This document shows positions 36,317 through 47,313 of a stretch of 64,000 bases of DNA, one piece after another. The notes under the pieces are model-generated. The model saw nothing but the letters and a program-made list of their open reading frames with translations, was not told the origin of the DNA and searched no databases. The number at the start of each line of letters is the position of its first letter. The stretch's first letter is position 1. Made by a program: the position numbers and the translations under genes. Source of the stretch: Quercus robur (lineage: Eukaryota > Streptophyta > Magnoliopsida > Fagales > Fagaceae); assembly GCF_932294415.1 (NCBI RefSeq), contig NC_065536.1, forward strand, positions 17,543,974 to 17,607,973, read 5' to 3'.

Positions 36317-36725
36317 TAAGGTCAGGGAGAAAGCACATGCTACATGAATATAGTTGGGCAAAATTGTCAAAGCACATCACCTTGTACCACTTTCCCACAA
36401 TTAATTGTGCGATTTCCACTGCATTTCGAATAGGCCAAGCCAGTTTCTAAAATTGGCCAAGGCACATGCATGGGACATTCTTCATAAGGGATACCGAATT
36501 AATATTCAAACAATTATCATGACAGATAAAGTTTTAAATCTTATTATTCCATATTGTGTGATGTGTTTATGTAATATTGATTTTTTTTTTTATATCGATA
36601 ATCAGGAGGTGTGATTTGAATTCTAAAACTCTTGGAAAGATTAGAAAATTGTGTTAACTAATTAAGTTAAAAGACTCAAAACATGATAACTTTTCTCTTT
36701 CAGTAGAGTTTTTTTGTGAAATTAT

Positions 36726-36955
36726 GGGTCTGTTTGGATACTGCTTATTGCTGAAAACTGAAAATTAAAAACTAAAAACACTATAGTAAAATAATTTTTA
36801 AATGTATAATTAATGCCGTGGGACCCAGGTTTAAAAAAGAAGTTGTTGAATATGGTACTTGTGGGTCCCATGAACAGTACACGAGAGCCACAAGAAAAAA
36901 CGTTTCCGTTGAGAAACACACAAAATGCGCTTACCAAGCAGAGGCTATGAACATT
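36726..36955. mobile_element. Small MITE in X2 (Tourist- or hAT-like)
   Basis: Ends gggtctgtttggatac and the complement of its partner ggtaagc...; flanked by tat on both sides. The matching spot in X3 (near 39960) has no insert, giving an empty site. Non-coding. Confidence 0.65.
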
Positions 36956-37317
36956 AAACTGATGTTGACATTCAAACATTTATGACTCTCCTTTTAGCAA
37001 AATTGAAAATCAAACTTTTTATTTATTTTTTATGAAATGAAAACCAAACCTTAACCCGTATAGAAGTGCAAAGTACTTACATTTCTAATTTCTTGCACTA
37101 AACCGCAGACTTACCTAACATTTATTGTAAATATTATAATTACCTTAATTTCAAATCCACATAATTAAATCCCACTATAATCCACAACCTACCATGAATT
37201 CGAATGACATTATATATATCTTGTTCTTGACTGATATAAGGGTGAAAACGTTGAAGAAAAAGACTGGTATATAAACTTTTTTTCCTTTTTGGACTAGAAA
37301 ATAAAATATAGAATTTA

Positions 37318-37358
<41 letters not shown>

Positions 37359-38224
37359 TGTATGCATGTATGTGTTAAGGTCAGGAGAAAGCACATATGC
37401 TACATGTATGATGTATATAGTTGGGCAAAATTGACAAACCTCATCACCTTGTACCATTTTCCAATAATTGTGCGATTTTTACTGCATTTCGAATAGGCCA
37501 AGGGACATGAATGGGACATTCTTCATATGGGAAACCAAATTAATATACAATCCATTATTGTGACAGACAAAGTTTTAGGTGTTATTATTCCATTTTGTGT
37601 AATGTGTTCATGTAATATTGATAATCAATAGTTGGGAAGAGTGATTTGAATCCTAAATCTCTTAACAAAGCTAAAATGTGTTAACTAATTGAGTTAAAAG
37701 ACTCTAAACAATATATTATTAATCACATGAATAATAATATCTGAATTTAAAGAACCATAAAAATAAAAATAAAATAAAATCTTCTTGCATGCTTTAATTA
37801 GCTGTATAGGTCTTTGTTCATTAAGAAAATATTTCATATACTTATATGGTTAAGTTCCTTAATTAACTATTTGATTTAATGATTAAAAAAAAAAAAAACT
37901 ATTTGACAGCACCGTTTTAAGAACACGAATTGTACTTTTAGATTAAAATATTGCGTCTATTCCCGTATAGTCTGTACAATTTCAAATCAAACATCGTAGA
38001 CAAAAGTTTCTCTTCTTGTTTTTCTTTTTCTTATCATATAAAAGTTTCTCTGAATGTTACGTACACTAACTGAATTATTTTATTCAAGTATTCAACTAAT
38101 AAAATTCACTTTATTATATGCTAAACATATAAAAATCAATATAATAAACCTTATTTTTTTTCATAAGCGACAAATGCAATAAGGATATATATAACTCCTC
38201 GCATAAAAAAAGATAATCATAAAT

Positions 38225-38400
38225 TGAAGAAGACAAACTGCTCCTCGCATGGCCAAACTTCGACCTCTAGAGTTGAACTTGGGAAAATCTCGGATGCAAA
38301 TCATGCAATAAATGTTCCACTATGGTCTTTGACTACCATTTCCCTGGCTCTCACTCCAGTATTAGCAAGAAAAACTCTATTTTTATTAACATTTACCTGG
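38225..38400 (-). pseudogene. RNase H-like (RVT_3) fragment, copy 1
   Basis: On the minus strand the translation reads KNRVFLANTGVRAREMVV then KDHSGTFIA, a stop, and FASEIFPSSTLEVEVW. The order Asn/Asp-strand, TG-V, VV-DHSG-FIA, E-EVW matches the start of the RVT_3 RNase H domain found in plant LINEs and related host proteins. It is only ~60 residues with an in-frame stop, so it is a relic. Plus-strand ORFs over it are shadows. Confidence 0.6.
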
Positions 38401-38443
38401 TCCTTGAGAGGTAGAAACCAAGCTTGAGGGCTGTTTTCGACTA

Positions 38444-38618
38444 GTGCTAAATGTACTACATTTTTATAATATTAAACTTACAAATCGACGTGTTACCAAT
38501 CATAAATAAGCAATGCAAATATTAAGTTATAAGAAGGTTGAAACTTACCAATCACATTTATTGTCACTTTAGTTTGTAAATCTTATGTAGTAAAACTTTA
38601 CTTATTTAGTATTTTTCT
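38444..38618. mobile_element. MITE-like segment, copy 1
   Basis: Starts gtgctaaatgtactac and has loosely inverted ends built around aaacttacaaat and its complement, with caatcacatttattgtcac inside. Related diverged copies are at 43777-43951 (duplicate) and 58448-58592, which suggests a dispersed family. Confidence 0.4.
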
Positions 38619-39294
38619 AATAAAATTCAAGAACATCTTATCTGTTTTTAGCATTATTCCACCATGGATAATCTAATATGTTTTATCTAATTAAAAAAAA
38701 ATGCATTTCCTGTTTTCCAATTGATCAGCAACAGTAATTGCACGCCTAATGAACTGTCATATTAATCACTGCTCTTTGTTTTTCTTTTTTCCAAGTGATT
38801 TTTGCTTGCAATAACCACTCTTCAATTCAAGTTTTATGCTTCTAAGTTCTAAAGATGAGGTCTGTTGACAAGTGGTAGAGTCAGGAATTTTCTTTAAAGA
38901 GGTCAAATAAAGATTTAACAAAAACAAACTTTCATGACAGAATTCTTGATTATTAAAATATTCTCATATTAGTTGTTGAAATTTATGATCACATTCTAAG
39001 GAAACAATGTTCAAATTTTTTTAGTTCACTTTGAACTTTTTAAAAGGTTCAATATCTAATGTTTCAAGATTTGAGATAGAGGATTAAACAACTTTAATTC
39101 TTGAACACTTTTTAAACTTAAAATATGCACCAATAAATATAAATATCTAATAAACAAGCATTTAAAAATAATTCAGTTTAATTAATCAAATCATTATTAT
39201 GAAATAAAAATATCAGATAAACAAAACATCATAACTAAATATGAAATAAAAATAATAGAATACTAAAATTTAGTTAGTTGCTACAACTTACAAG

Positions 39295-39326
<32 letters not shown>

Positions 39327-39799
39327 TTTAAAATAATAGAAAACACTACACATATACTAGTATAATATAAAATTTAATATTATTAAAACATTAAAACTTA
39401 AAGTGAAAGCTGTAAGGGGAAAATGGGAAACTAAGCATAATATATCGTTTCCCGACTTATTTATGGGTGAATCCATTTTGGACAAGAAAATAAAGTATAG
39501 AAATTAAGATATATATATATATATATATATATGTTAAGGTCAGGGAGAAAGCACATGCTACATGAATATGGTTGGGCAAAATTGTCAAACCACATCACCT
39601 GGTACCACTTTCCAACAATTAATTGTGCGATTTCCACTGCATTTCGAATAGGCCAAGCCAGTTTCTAAAATTGGTCAAGGCACATGCATGGGACATACTT
39701 CATAAGGGATACCAAATTAATATGCAAACCATTATTATGACAGATAAAGTTTTGAGTCTTATTATTCCATATTGTGTGATGTGTTCATGTAATATTGTT

Positions 39800-39831
<32 letters not shown>

Positions 39832-40330
39832 CTCGATAATCAGGAGGTGTGATTTGAATTCTAAAACCCTTGAAAAGATTATAAAATTGTGTCAACTAAT
39901 TAAGTTAAAAGACTCAAAACATGATAACTTTTTTCTTCTGGTAGAGTTTTTCTGAAAAACTATGAACATTAAACTGATGTTGACATTTAAACATTTATGA
40001 TTCTCCTTTTAGCAAAATTGAAAATCAAACATTTTATTTATTTTTTATGAAATGAAAACCAAACCTTAACCCGTATAGAAGTGCAAATTTCTTACATTTC
40101 TAATCTCTTGCACTAAACCGCAGACTCACCTAACATTTATTGTAAATATTATAATTACCTTAATTTCAAATCCACACAATTAAATCACACTATAATCCAC
40201 GACCTACCATGAATTCGAATGACATTATATATCTTGTTCTTGACTGATATAAGGGTGAAAACGTTGAAGAAAAGGACCTGTATAAACTTTTTTTCCTTTT
40301 TGGACTAGAAAATAAAATATAGAATTTAAG

Positions 40331-40369
<39 letters not shown>

Positions 40370-41594
40370 TGTATGCATGTATGTGTTAAGGTCTGGAGAA
40401 AGCACATATGCTACATGTATGATGTATATAGTCGGGCAAAATTGACAAACCTCATTACCTTGTACCACTTTCCATTTCCAATAATTGTGCGATTTTTACT
40501 GCATTTCGAATGGGCCAAGGCACATGAATGGGACATTCTTCATAAGGGAAACCAAATTAATATGCAATCCATTATTGTGACAGACAAAGTTTTAAGTCTT
40601 ATTATTCCATATTGTGTAATGTGTTCATGTAATATTGATATTTTTTATATCGAAAGTTGGGAGGAGTGATTTGAATCATAAATCTCTTGAAAAGTTAAAA
40701 TGTGTCCACTAATTGAGTTAAAATATTCTAAATAATATATTATTAAGCACGTGAATAACAATATCTGAATTTAAAGAACCATAAAAATAAAAGTAAAATA
40801 AAATCTTCTTGCATGCTTTAATTAGATATATAGGTTTTTGTTCATTAAGAAAATATTTCATATACTTATATGGTTAAGTTCCTTAATTAACTATTTGATT
40901 TAATGACCCAGAAAAATCTGATTTCTTTCGCTCTCACCAAGATACCAACTTTCTCTCTCCTTTGTTTTATTATCCAAATGCACTAGCTTATTTTTATTTT
41001 TATTTTTTTATGGCACTAGATATATATATATATATATATATAATTAAAAATTAGAAAATAAAATGTTCTCAACTTCTAAAATGTGATGGTATTACATGTA
41101 TTAGATATATGTATCTATTCTCTCATATGATATGAGGGTGTGGACCCCACACTTGTAAAATTCATTACCCCATATGAGAAGATAAATACATGTATTAGAT
41201 ATATAATAAATTTTCTCTTTGGATAGAGTTTTTCTAAGAAACTACAAACATTAAACTCATGTTGACATTCAAGCATTTACCAACTCCCTTTTAGTAAATT
41301 AAATTGAAAATAAAAAATTTATTACTATTATTATTTATGAAATGAAAACCACGCCTTAACCCGTATGGAAGTGCAAAATTCTTACATTTCTAATTTCCTT
41401 CACTTACCGTAGACTCACCTAACATTTATTGTAAATATTAAAATTACCTTAGTTTCAAATCCAAACAACTAAATCACACTTTAAATCTTTAATCCACGAA
41501 CTACCATGAATTCGAATGACATTATATATCGTTTCCCGACTTATTTATGGGTGAATCCATTTTGGACAAGAAAATAAAGTATAGAAATTAAGAG

Positions 41595-41638
<44 letters not shown>

Positions 41639-42062
41639 CTGTGTGTGTTAAGGTCAGGGAGAAATAAAGCACATGCTACATGAATATAGTTGGGCAAAAT
41701 TGTCAAAGCACATCACCTTGTACCACTTTCCCACAATTAATTGTGCGATTTCCACTGCATTTCGAATAGGCCAAGCCAGTTTCTAAAATTGGCCAAGGCA
41801 CATGCATGGGACATTCTTCATAAGGGATACCGAATTAATATTCAAACCATTATTATGACAGATAAAGTTTTAAGTCTTATTATTCCATATTGTGTGATGT
41901 GTTTATGTAATATTGATTTTTTTTTTTTATATCGATAATCAGGAGGTGTGATTTGAATTCTAAAACTCTTGGAAAGATTAAAAAATTGTGTTAACTAATT
42001 AAGTTAAAAGACTCAAAACATGATAACTTTTCTCTTTCGGTAGAGTTTTTTTGTGAAATTAT

Positions 42063-42283
42063 GGGTCTGTTTGGATACTGCTTATTGTTGAAAACTGAAA
42101 ATTAAAAACTAAAAACACTATAGTAAAATAATTTTTAAATGTATAAATAATGCCGTGGGGACCCAGGTTTAAAAAAGAAGTTGTTGAATATGGTACTTGT
42201 GGGTCCCATGAACAGTACACGAGAGCCACAAGAAAAAACGTTTCCGTTGAGAAACACACAAAATGCGCTTACCAAGCAGAGGC
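42063..42283. mobile_element. Same MITE in X4
   Basis: Duplicate of the element at 36726-36955, carried along by the 5.3-kb duplication, with the same flanks and a few base differences. Confidence 0.65.
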
Positions 42284-42659
42284 TATGAACATTAAACTGA
42301 TGTTGACATTCAAACATTTATGACTCTCCTTTTAGCAAAATTGAAAATCAAACTTTTTATTTATTTTTTATGAAATGAAAACCAAACCTTAACCCGTATA
42401 GAAGTGCAAAGTACTTACATTTCTAATTTCTTGCACTAAACCGCAGACTTACCTAACATTTATTGTAAATATTATAATTACCTTAATTTCAAATCCACAC
42501 AATTAAATCCCACTATAATCCACAACCTACCATGAATTCGAATGACATTATATATATCTTGTTCTTGACTGATATAAGGGTGAAAACGTTGAAGAAAAAG
42601 ACTGGTATAAACTTTTTTTCCTTTTTGGACTAGAAAATAAAATATAGAATTTAAGAGAG

Positions 42660-42696
<37 letters not shown>

Positions 42697-43558
42697 TGTA
42701 TGCATGTATGTGTTAAGGTCAGGAGAAAGCACATATGCTACATGTATGATGTATATAGTCGGGCAAAATTGACAAACCTCATCACCTTGTACCATTTTCC
42801 AATAATTTACTGCATTTCGAATAGGCCAAGGAACATGAATGGGACATTCTTCATAAGGGAAACCAAATTAATATACAATCCATTATTGTGACAGACAAAG
42901 TTTTAGGTGTTATTATTCCATTTTGTGTAATGTGTTCATGTAATATTGGTAATCAATAGTTGGGAAGAGTGATTTGAATCCTAAATCTCTTGAAAAAGCT
43001 AAAATGTGTCAACTAATTGAGTTAAAAGACTCTAAACAATATATTATTAATCACATGAATAATAATATCTGAATTTAAAGAACCATAAAAATAAAAATAA
43101 AATAAAATCTTCTTGCATGCTTTAATTAGCTGTATAGGTCTTTGTTCATTAAGAAAATATTTCATATACTTATATGGTTAAGTTCCTTAATTAACTATTT
43201 GATTTAATGATTAAAAAAAAAAAAACTATTTGACAGCACCGTTTTAACTTTTAAGAACACGAATTGTACTTTTAGATTAAAATATTGCGTTTATTCCCGT
43301 ATAGTCCGTACAATTTCAAATCAAACATCGTAGACAAAAGTTTCTCTTCTTGTTTTTCTTTTTCTTATCATATAAAAGTTTCTCTGAATGTTATGTACAC
43401 TAACTGAATTATTTTATTCAAGTATTCAACTAATAAAATTCACTTTATTATATGCTAAACATATAAAAATCAATATAATAAACCTTATTTTTTTTCATAA
43501 GCGACAAATGCAATAAGGATATATATAACTCCTCGCATAAAAAAAGATAATCATAAAT

Positions 43559-43736
43559 TGAAGAAGACAAACTGCTCCTCTCATGGCCAAACTTCGACCT
43601 CTAGAGTTGAACTTGGGAAAATCTCGGATGCAAATCATGCAATAAATGTTCCACTATGGTCTTTGACTACCATTTCCCTGGCTCTCACTCCAGTATTAGC
43701 AAGAAAAACTCTATTTTTATTAACATTTACCTGGTC
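43559..43736 (-). pseudogene. RNase H-like (RVT_3) fragment, copy 2
   Basis: Near-identical duplicate of the 38225-38400 fragment in the second large tandem unit, with the same in-frame stop, so the decay came before the duplication. Confidence 0.6.
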
Positions 43737-43776
43737 CTTGAGAGGTAGAAACCAAGCTTGAGGGCTGTTTTCGACT

Positions 43777-43951
43777 AGTGCTAAATGTACTACATTTTTA
43801 TAATATTAAACTTACAAATTGACGTGTTACCAATCATAAATAAGCAATGCAAATATTCAGTTATAAGAAGGTTGAAACTTACCAATCACATTTATTGTCA
43901 CTTTAGTTTGTAAATTTTATGTAGTAAAACTTTACTTATTTAGTATTTTTC
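43777..43951. mobile_element. MITE-like segment, copy 2
   Basis: Duplicate of 38444-38618 within large tandem unit 2. Confidence 0.4.
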
Positions 43952-44742
43952 TAATAAAATTCAAGAACATCTTATCTGTTTTTAGCATTATTCCACCATG
44001 GATAATCTAATATGTTTTATATAATTAAAAAAAAAATGCATTTCCTGTTTTCCAATTGATCAGCAACAGTAATTGCACGCCTAATGAACTGTCATATTAA
44101 TCACTGCTCTTTGTTTTTCTTTTTTCCAAGTGATTTTTGCTTGCAATAACCACTCTTCAATTCAAGTTTTATGCTTCTAAGTTCTAAAGATGAGGTCTGT
44201 TGACAAGTGGTAGAGTCAGGAATTTTCTTTAAAGAGGTCAAATAAAGATTTAACAAAAACAAACTTTCATGACATAATTCTTGATTATTAAAATATTCTC
44301 ATATTAGTTGTTGAAATTTATGATCACATTCTAAGGAAACAATGTTCAAATTTTTTTAGTTCACTTTGAACTTTTTAAAAGGTTCAATATCTAATGTTTC
44401 AAGATTTGAGATAGAGGATTAAACAACTTTAATTCTTGAACACTTTTTAAACTTAAAATATGCACCAATAAATATAATTATCTAATAAACAAGCATTTAA
44501 AAATAATTCAGTTTAATTAATCAAATCATTATTATGAAATAAAAATATCAGATAAACAAAACATCATAACTAAATATGAAATAAAAATAATAGAATACTA
44601 AAATTTAGTTAGTTGTTACAACTTACAAGTATATATATATATATATATATAAGTTTAAAATAATAGAAAACACTACACATATACTAGTATAATAGAAAAT
44701 TTAATATTATTAAAACATTAAAACTTAAAGTGAAAGCTGTAA

Positions 44743-45216
44743 GGCGAAAATGGGAAACTAAGCATAATATTCCAACTATATAGTCAGCAGTTCTGGTTCC
44801 CAAATTATATTATTTACTAGCATCTTGAGTCTTTGAGACTCGATTTTGGCCTATCAATCGAGTCTCAAAGACTCGATTTTTATGGTCTAATCACGTCCGA
44901 TGTAGCATATTTTTTCAAGTGGCAACCACATGGAAATCGAGTCTCTAAGACTCGATTTATAATCTTATAAAGCTACAGAACATATCAGAGAAGCAGAAAA
45001 TATCAGAGAGGAACCTAGAGGGAAAAAAAAAAAAAAACAGAAACAGAAAGAGAGAAGAACCAGAACTTGAAAGAAGAACCCAAGCCGCGCACCGTGTGCG
45101 ACCTAGATCGCGCGCGACCTGGTTCGCAGCACGCGACGCTGTGACCTAGGTCGCGTGGCGATCTGAGTCTCTATATTCTTTCTCCCTCTGATTTGATTGT
45201 TGCGTTTCTGGATTTC

Positions 45217-45260
<44 letters not shown>

Positions 45261-45515
45261 TATTTCGGCTTGTACGAGATACTTGAGACTTCAAATTTTT
45301 TTAATTTTGTTTGGTTTATAAATCGAGCCTTAGAGACTCAATTTTCAGGTAGGACAAAAACGCCACATCAGACCATGGAAATCGAGTTTTTGAGACTCGA
45401 TTTATAGGCCAAAATCGAGTCTCTTAAACTCGAGATGCTAATAAATAATATTGTTTAGGAACCGAAACTACTAACTATATAGTTAGGATTTTATGGCCAT
45501 TTGGCCATTTTCGCC
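44743..45515. mobile_element. Mutator-like non-autonomous element with long inverted ends
   Basis: Flanked by the perfect 9-bp duplication aagctgtaa (44734-44742 and 45516-45524). Both ends begin ggcgaaaatgg and form inverted repeats of about 200 bp at roughly 75-80% match by eye. They contain aactatatagt, a TTCCYAAA segment and several GAGTCT...AGACTCGATTT palindromes. The centre (45000-45300) has CGCGACC-like repeats and a 40-base T run and no coding frame. The 9-bp target duplication and long ends are typical of Mutator-like elements. Confidence 0.85.
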
Positions 45516-46046
45516 AAGCTGTAAAGCACAACTCAAGTAGATCATCATAGGTATCCTTTGAAGGCAAATGCACAGTTATCAACATTATTTGTTATTGTTT
45601 TGGTGGGTAAGGTTACTCATAAATTATGAGTAACCTTGGGTTGTGCTTTATCAATGATTCAGAGTTTAGGTACAATTTCGTGGGAGCTGTGCTTTATCAT
45701 AAAATAATTACTCATAAAATAATGATTCGGAGTTGTGCTTTATCATAAATTATGAGTCATAATTTACTAAAACATAAACATACAGAGATAGAAACAGAGT
45801 TAGAGGGATTGAGACAGGGTATTTTACGTGATGTAATTAATCCACTTTTGTTTTATAAATTATTTTATATATATTTTTTAATATAGTTAATCTAATGGTT
45901 GAAGACGAAAGTTTTTTTTTTTTTTTTTTAATTAACTTTCAATCTCAACGATTGTATCAATGATTGAACTTGGGTGGAGATGAAAAATTTTAGTTGGAAG
46001 CATTAAGTTGGCAACCACGGAATAAGAAATTTTCTTTCTTTCTTTT
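45516..46046. other. Spacer between the Mutator-like and Tat elements
   Basis: Contains a perfect hairpin (aaggttactcat and its complement, 45609-45637) and three repeats of ttgtgctttatca (near 45640, 45690, 45735). Otherwise AT-rich with nothing recognised. Confidence 0.55.
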
Positions 46047-46284
46047 TGTAAGGACTCAATTTGTAACGATCCAAAAAGGATATTGGGTTTGCACGTAAAC
46101 AAGCCCAAACAATATAATTTGTAGAGCGTGGGTATTAAAAACTAGATTAACTTTCGTAGAATGAAAAGATTTACCCTCACGTATATTGAAGGCTCAGAGC
46201 TGGCACAACAATCGGTTTTTTTCTTGTAATAGATACAGTTCTTTTTCTTTTTTCTGTTTTTCTTCTTTAGTCTTTGTTTTTCTT

Positions 46285-46321
<37 letters not shown>

Positions 46322-46863
46322 CCGATCCCCCCCTCTGCATGTTTTTCTTTCAATTTATATACCACCCTCTGTGTTCCATTCTTACCACACACGTGTAGGT
46401 TGGGTTCGGGAGATTTATTTCTGTCCCATCTAGCGCCTCCTGGAACTTTTCTATGGGCAGTTGTAAGGCTGCTTCATTACTGTTCAGGTATCACCTCCAC
46501 ATTAATGCAGCCAGAGAGTTGGTTGAGAGGCAATTAATGCGGAGGCAGCTGTAGTTATAGATATTTGTTTGCCTTTTCTTTCTTACCTTTGGTCTGTTAT
46601 CCCATCTTCAGTGGTGACACAATTCCGAGGTCCGATTATAACAAGACCGCGTCCTGATCGTCCTCGGACGCATATTGCCAAGGAGTATGGTGTCCTCGGA
46701 CGAATACGGAACTCTACTTTCGTGATATTGACTACCCCCCCCCCCCTTAGTAGTTACCCTTACGACCTGACTTGGGCCTTCTCGGACGGATTTGCATCCT
46801 CGGATGGGCCACAAGCCCAACGATCCTGACCTTAATGGGCCTGTTGATTGATTGGCCTCCATA
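46047..46863 (-). repeat. 3' LTR of the Tat element
   Basis: About 817 bp, matching 56669-57483. It is bordered inside by the purine-rich tract (minus strand ttttgaggggctat, 46863-46877). Confidence 0.88.
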
Positions 46864-47313
46864 ATAGCCCCTCAAAATCCTGCTTTTCGACTACTCGGGA
46901 GAGAAGGTGGATTTTGACGTCATAAGCCCGTACCTATGCGTGTTTTGGGGCATGCCCCTGACGCTTCAGCATCCCGATTTTGGCAACGCCCTTGTCTCCT
47001 ACATTTGATGGTGAGATATAAATCAAACGGCAAAGGGCCTCCCTTGTTTTGTGAGCGGGAACTTTTCCGCTCACAATCCTCTTATGACTATAAAGGCGTT
47101 CTCAAATTAACTCTGTATCTTACCTTCGATGATTACGTGGTTCCAGAGTTCATACATTGAACCTGTCTTTCTCTATTTTCATTATTTTCCTGGCGACTAC
47201 AAATAATCGTACTTTGTCCGAGGTCCTTCCTTTGAACCTGTAAGTCTTCTCGAAGTTTTTACCACTTTTATTTCAAACCCAACAGTTTTTTTTTTGCTAA
47301 GTCTTTTAGAAAC

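Larger units (their letters stand above)
34410..39439. repeat. Large tandem unit 1
   Basis: Runs from inside X1 to the junction with unit 2. It lacks about 330 bp inside X1 relative to X3. The flanks of the missing piece share aaacca (near 34696), so it is a microhomology deletion. Otherwise it matches unit 2 closely by eye. Confidence 0.85.
33800..44770. repeat. Nested tandem-repeat block upstream of the ribonuclease gene
   Basis: Two related segment types alternate. X types contain tatatcgtttcccgactt (at 34411, 36186, 39441, 41525). Y types contain cttgttcttgactgatataa (at about 34873, 37221, 40231, 42559). X and Y are themselves diverged copies sharing accttaacccgtatRgaagt and gaattcgaatgacatta. 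X1-Y1 (33800-35578) is followed by X2-Y2 (35579 to ~37885). Then a ~5.3-kb unit carrying most of this was copied in tandem. Each X or Y holds a (TA)n microsatellite. Short ORFs here are repeat shadows. Confidence 0.9.
39440..44770. repeat. Large tandem unit 2
   Basis: Begins at a junction where the first bases of the Mutator-like terminal repeat (ggggaaaatgggaaactaag, 39413-39432) run straight into X sequence. The 4-bp atat (39440-39443) is common to both parents of the junction (34410-34413 and 44767-44770). It ends inside the left end of the intact Mutator-like element. Confidence 0.85.

Noticed and set aside
38224-38427. Plus-strand 67-codon ORF, exactly repeated at 43558-43761
   Set aside because: The opposite strand carries a recognisable RNase H-like fragment, and the repetition is explained by the 5.3-kb duplication rather than by coding constraint.
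34823-43000. Many short ORFs with runs of Ile-Tyr in the repeat block
   Set aside because: They are translations of (TA)n microsatellites and repeat DNA; the same ORFs recur wherever the X and Y units recur and show no coding character.
45103-46537. ORFs rich in Lys or Phe around 45.2 and 46.3 kb
   Set aside because: Produced by long T/A homopolymers in the Mutator-like element and the Tat LTR.
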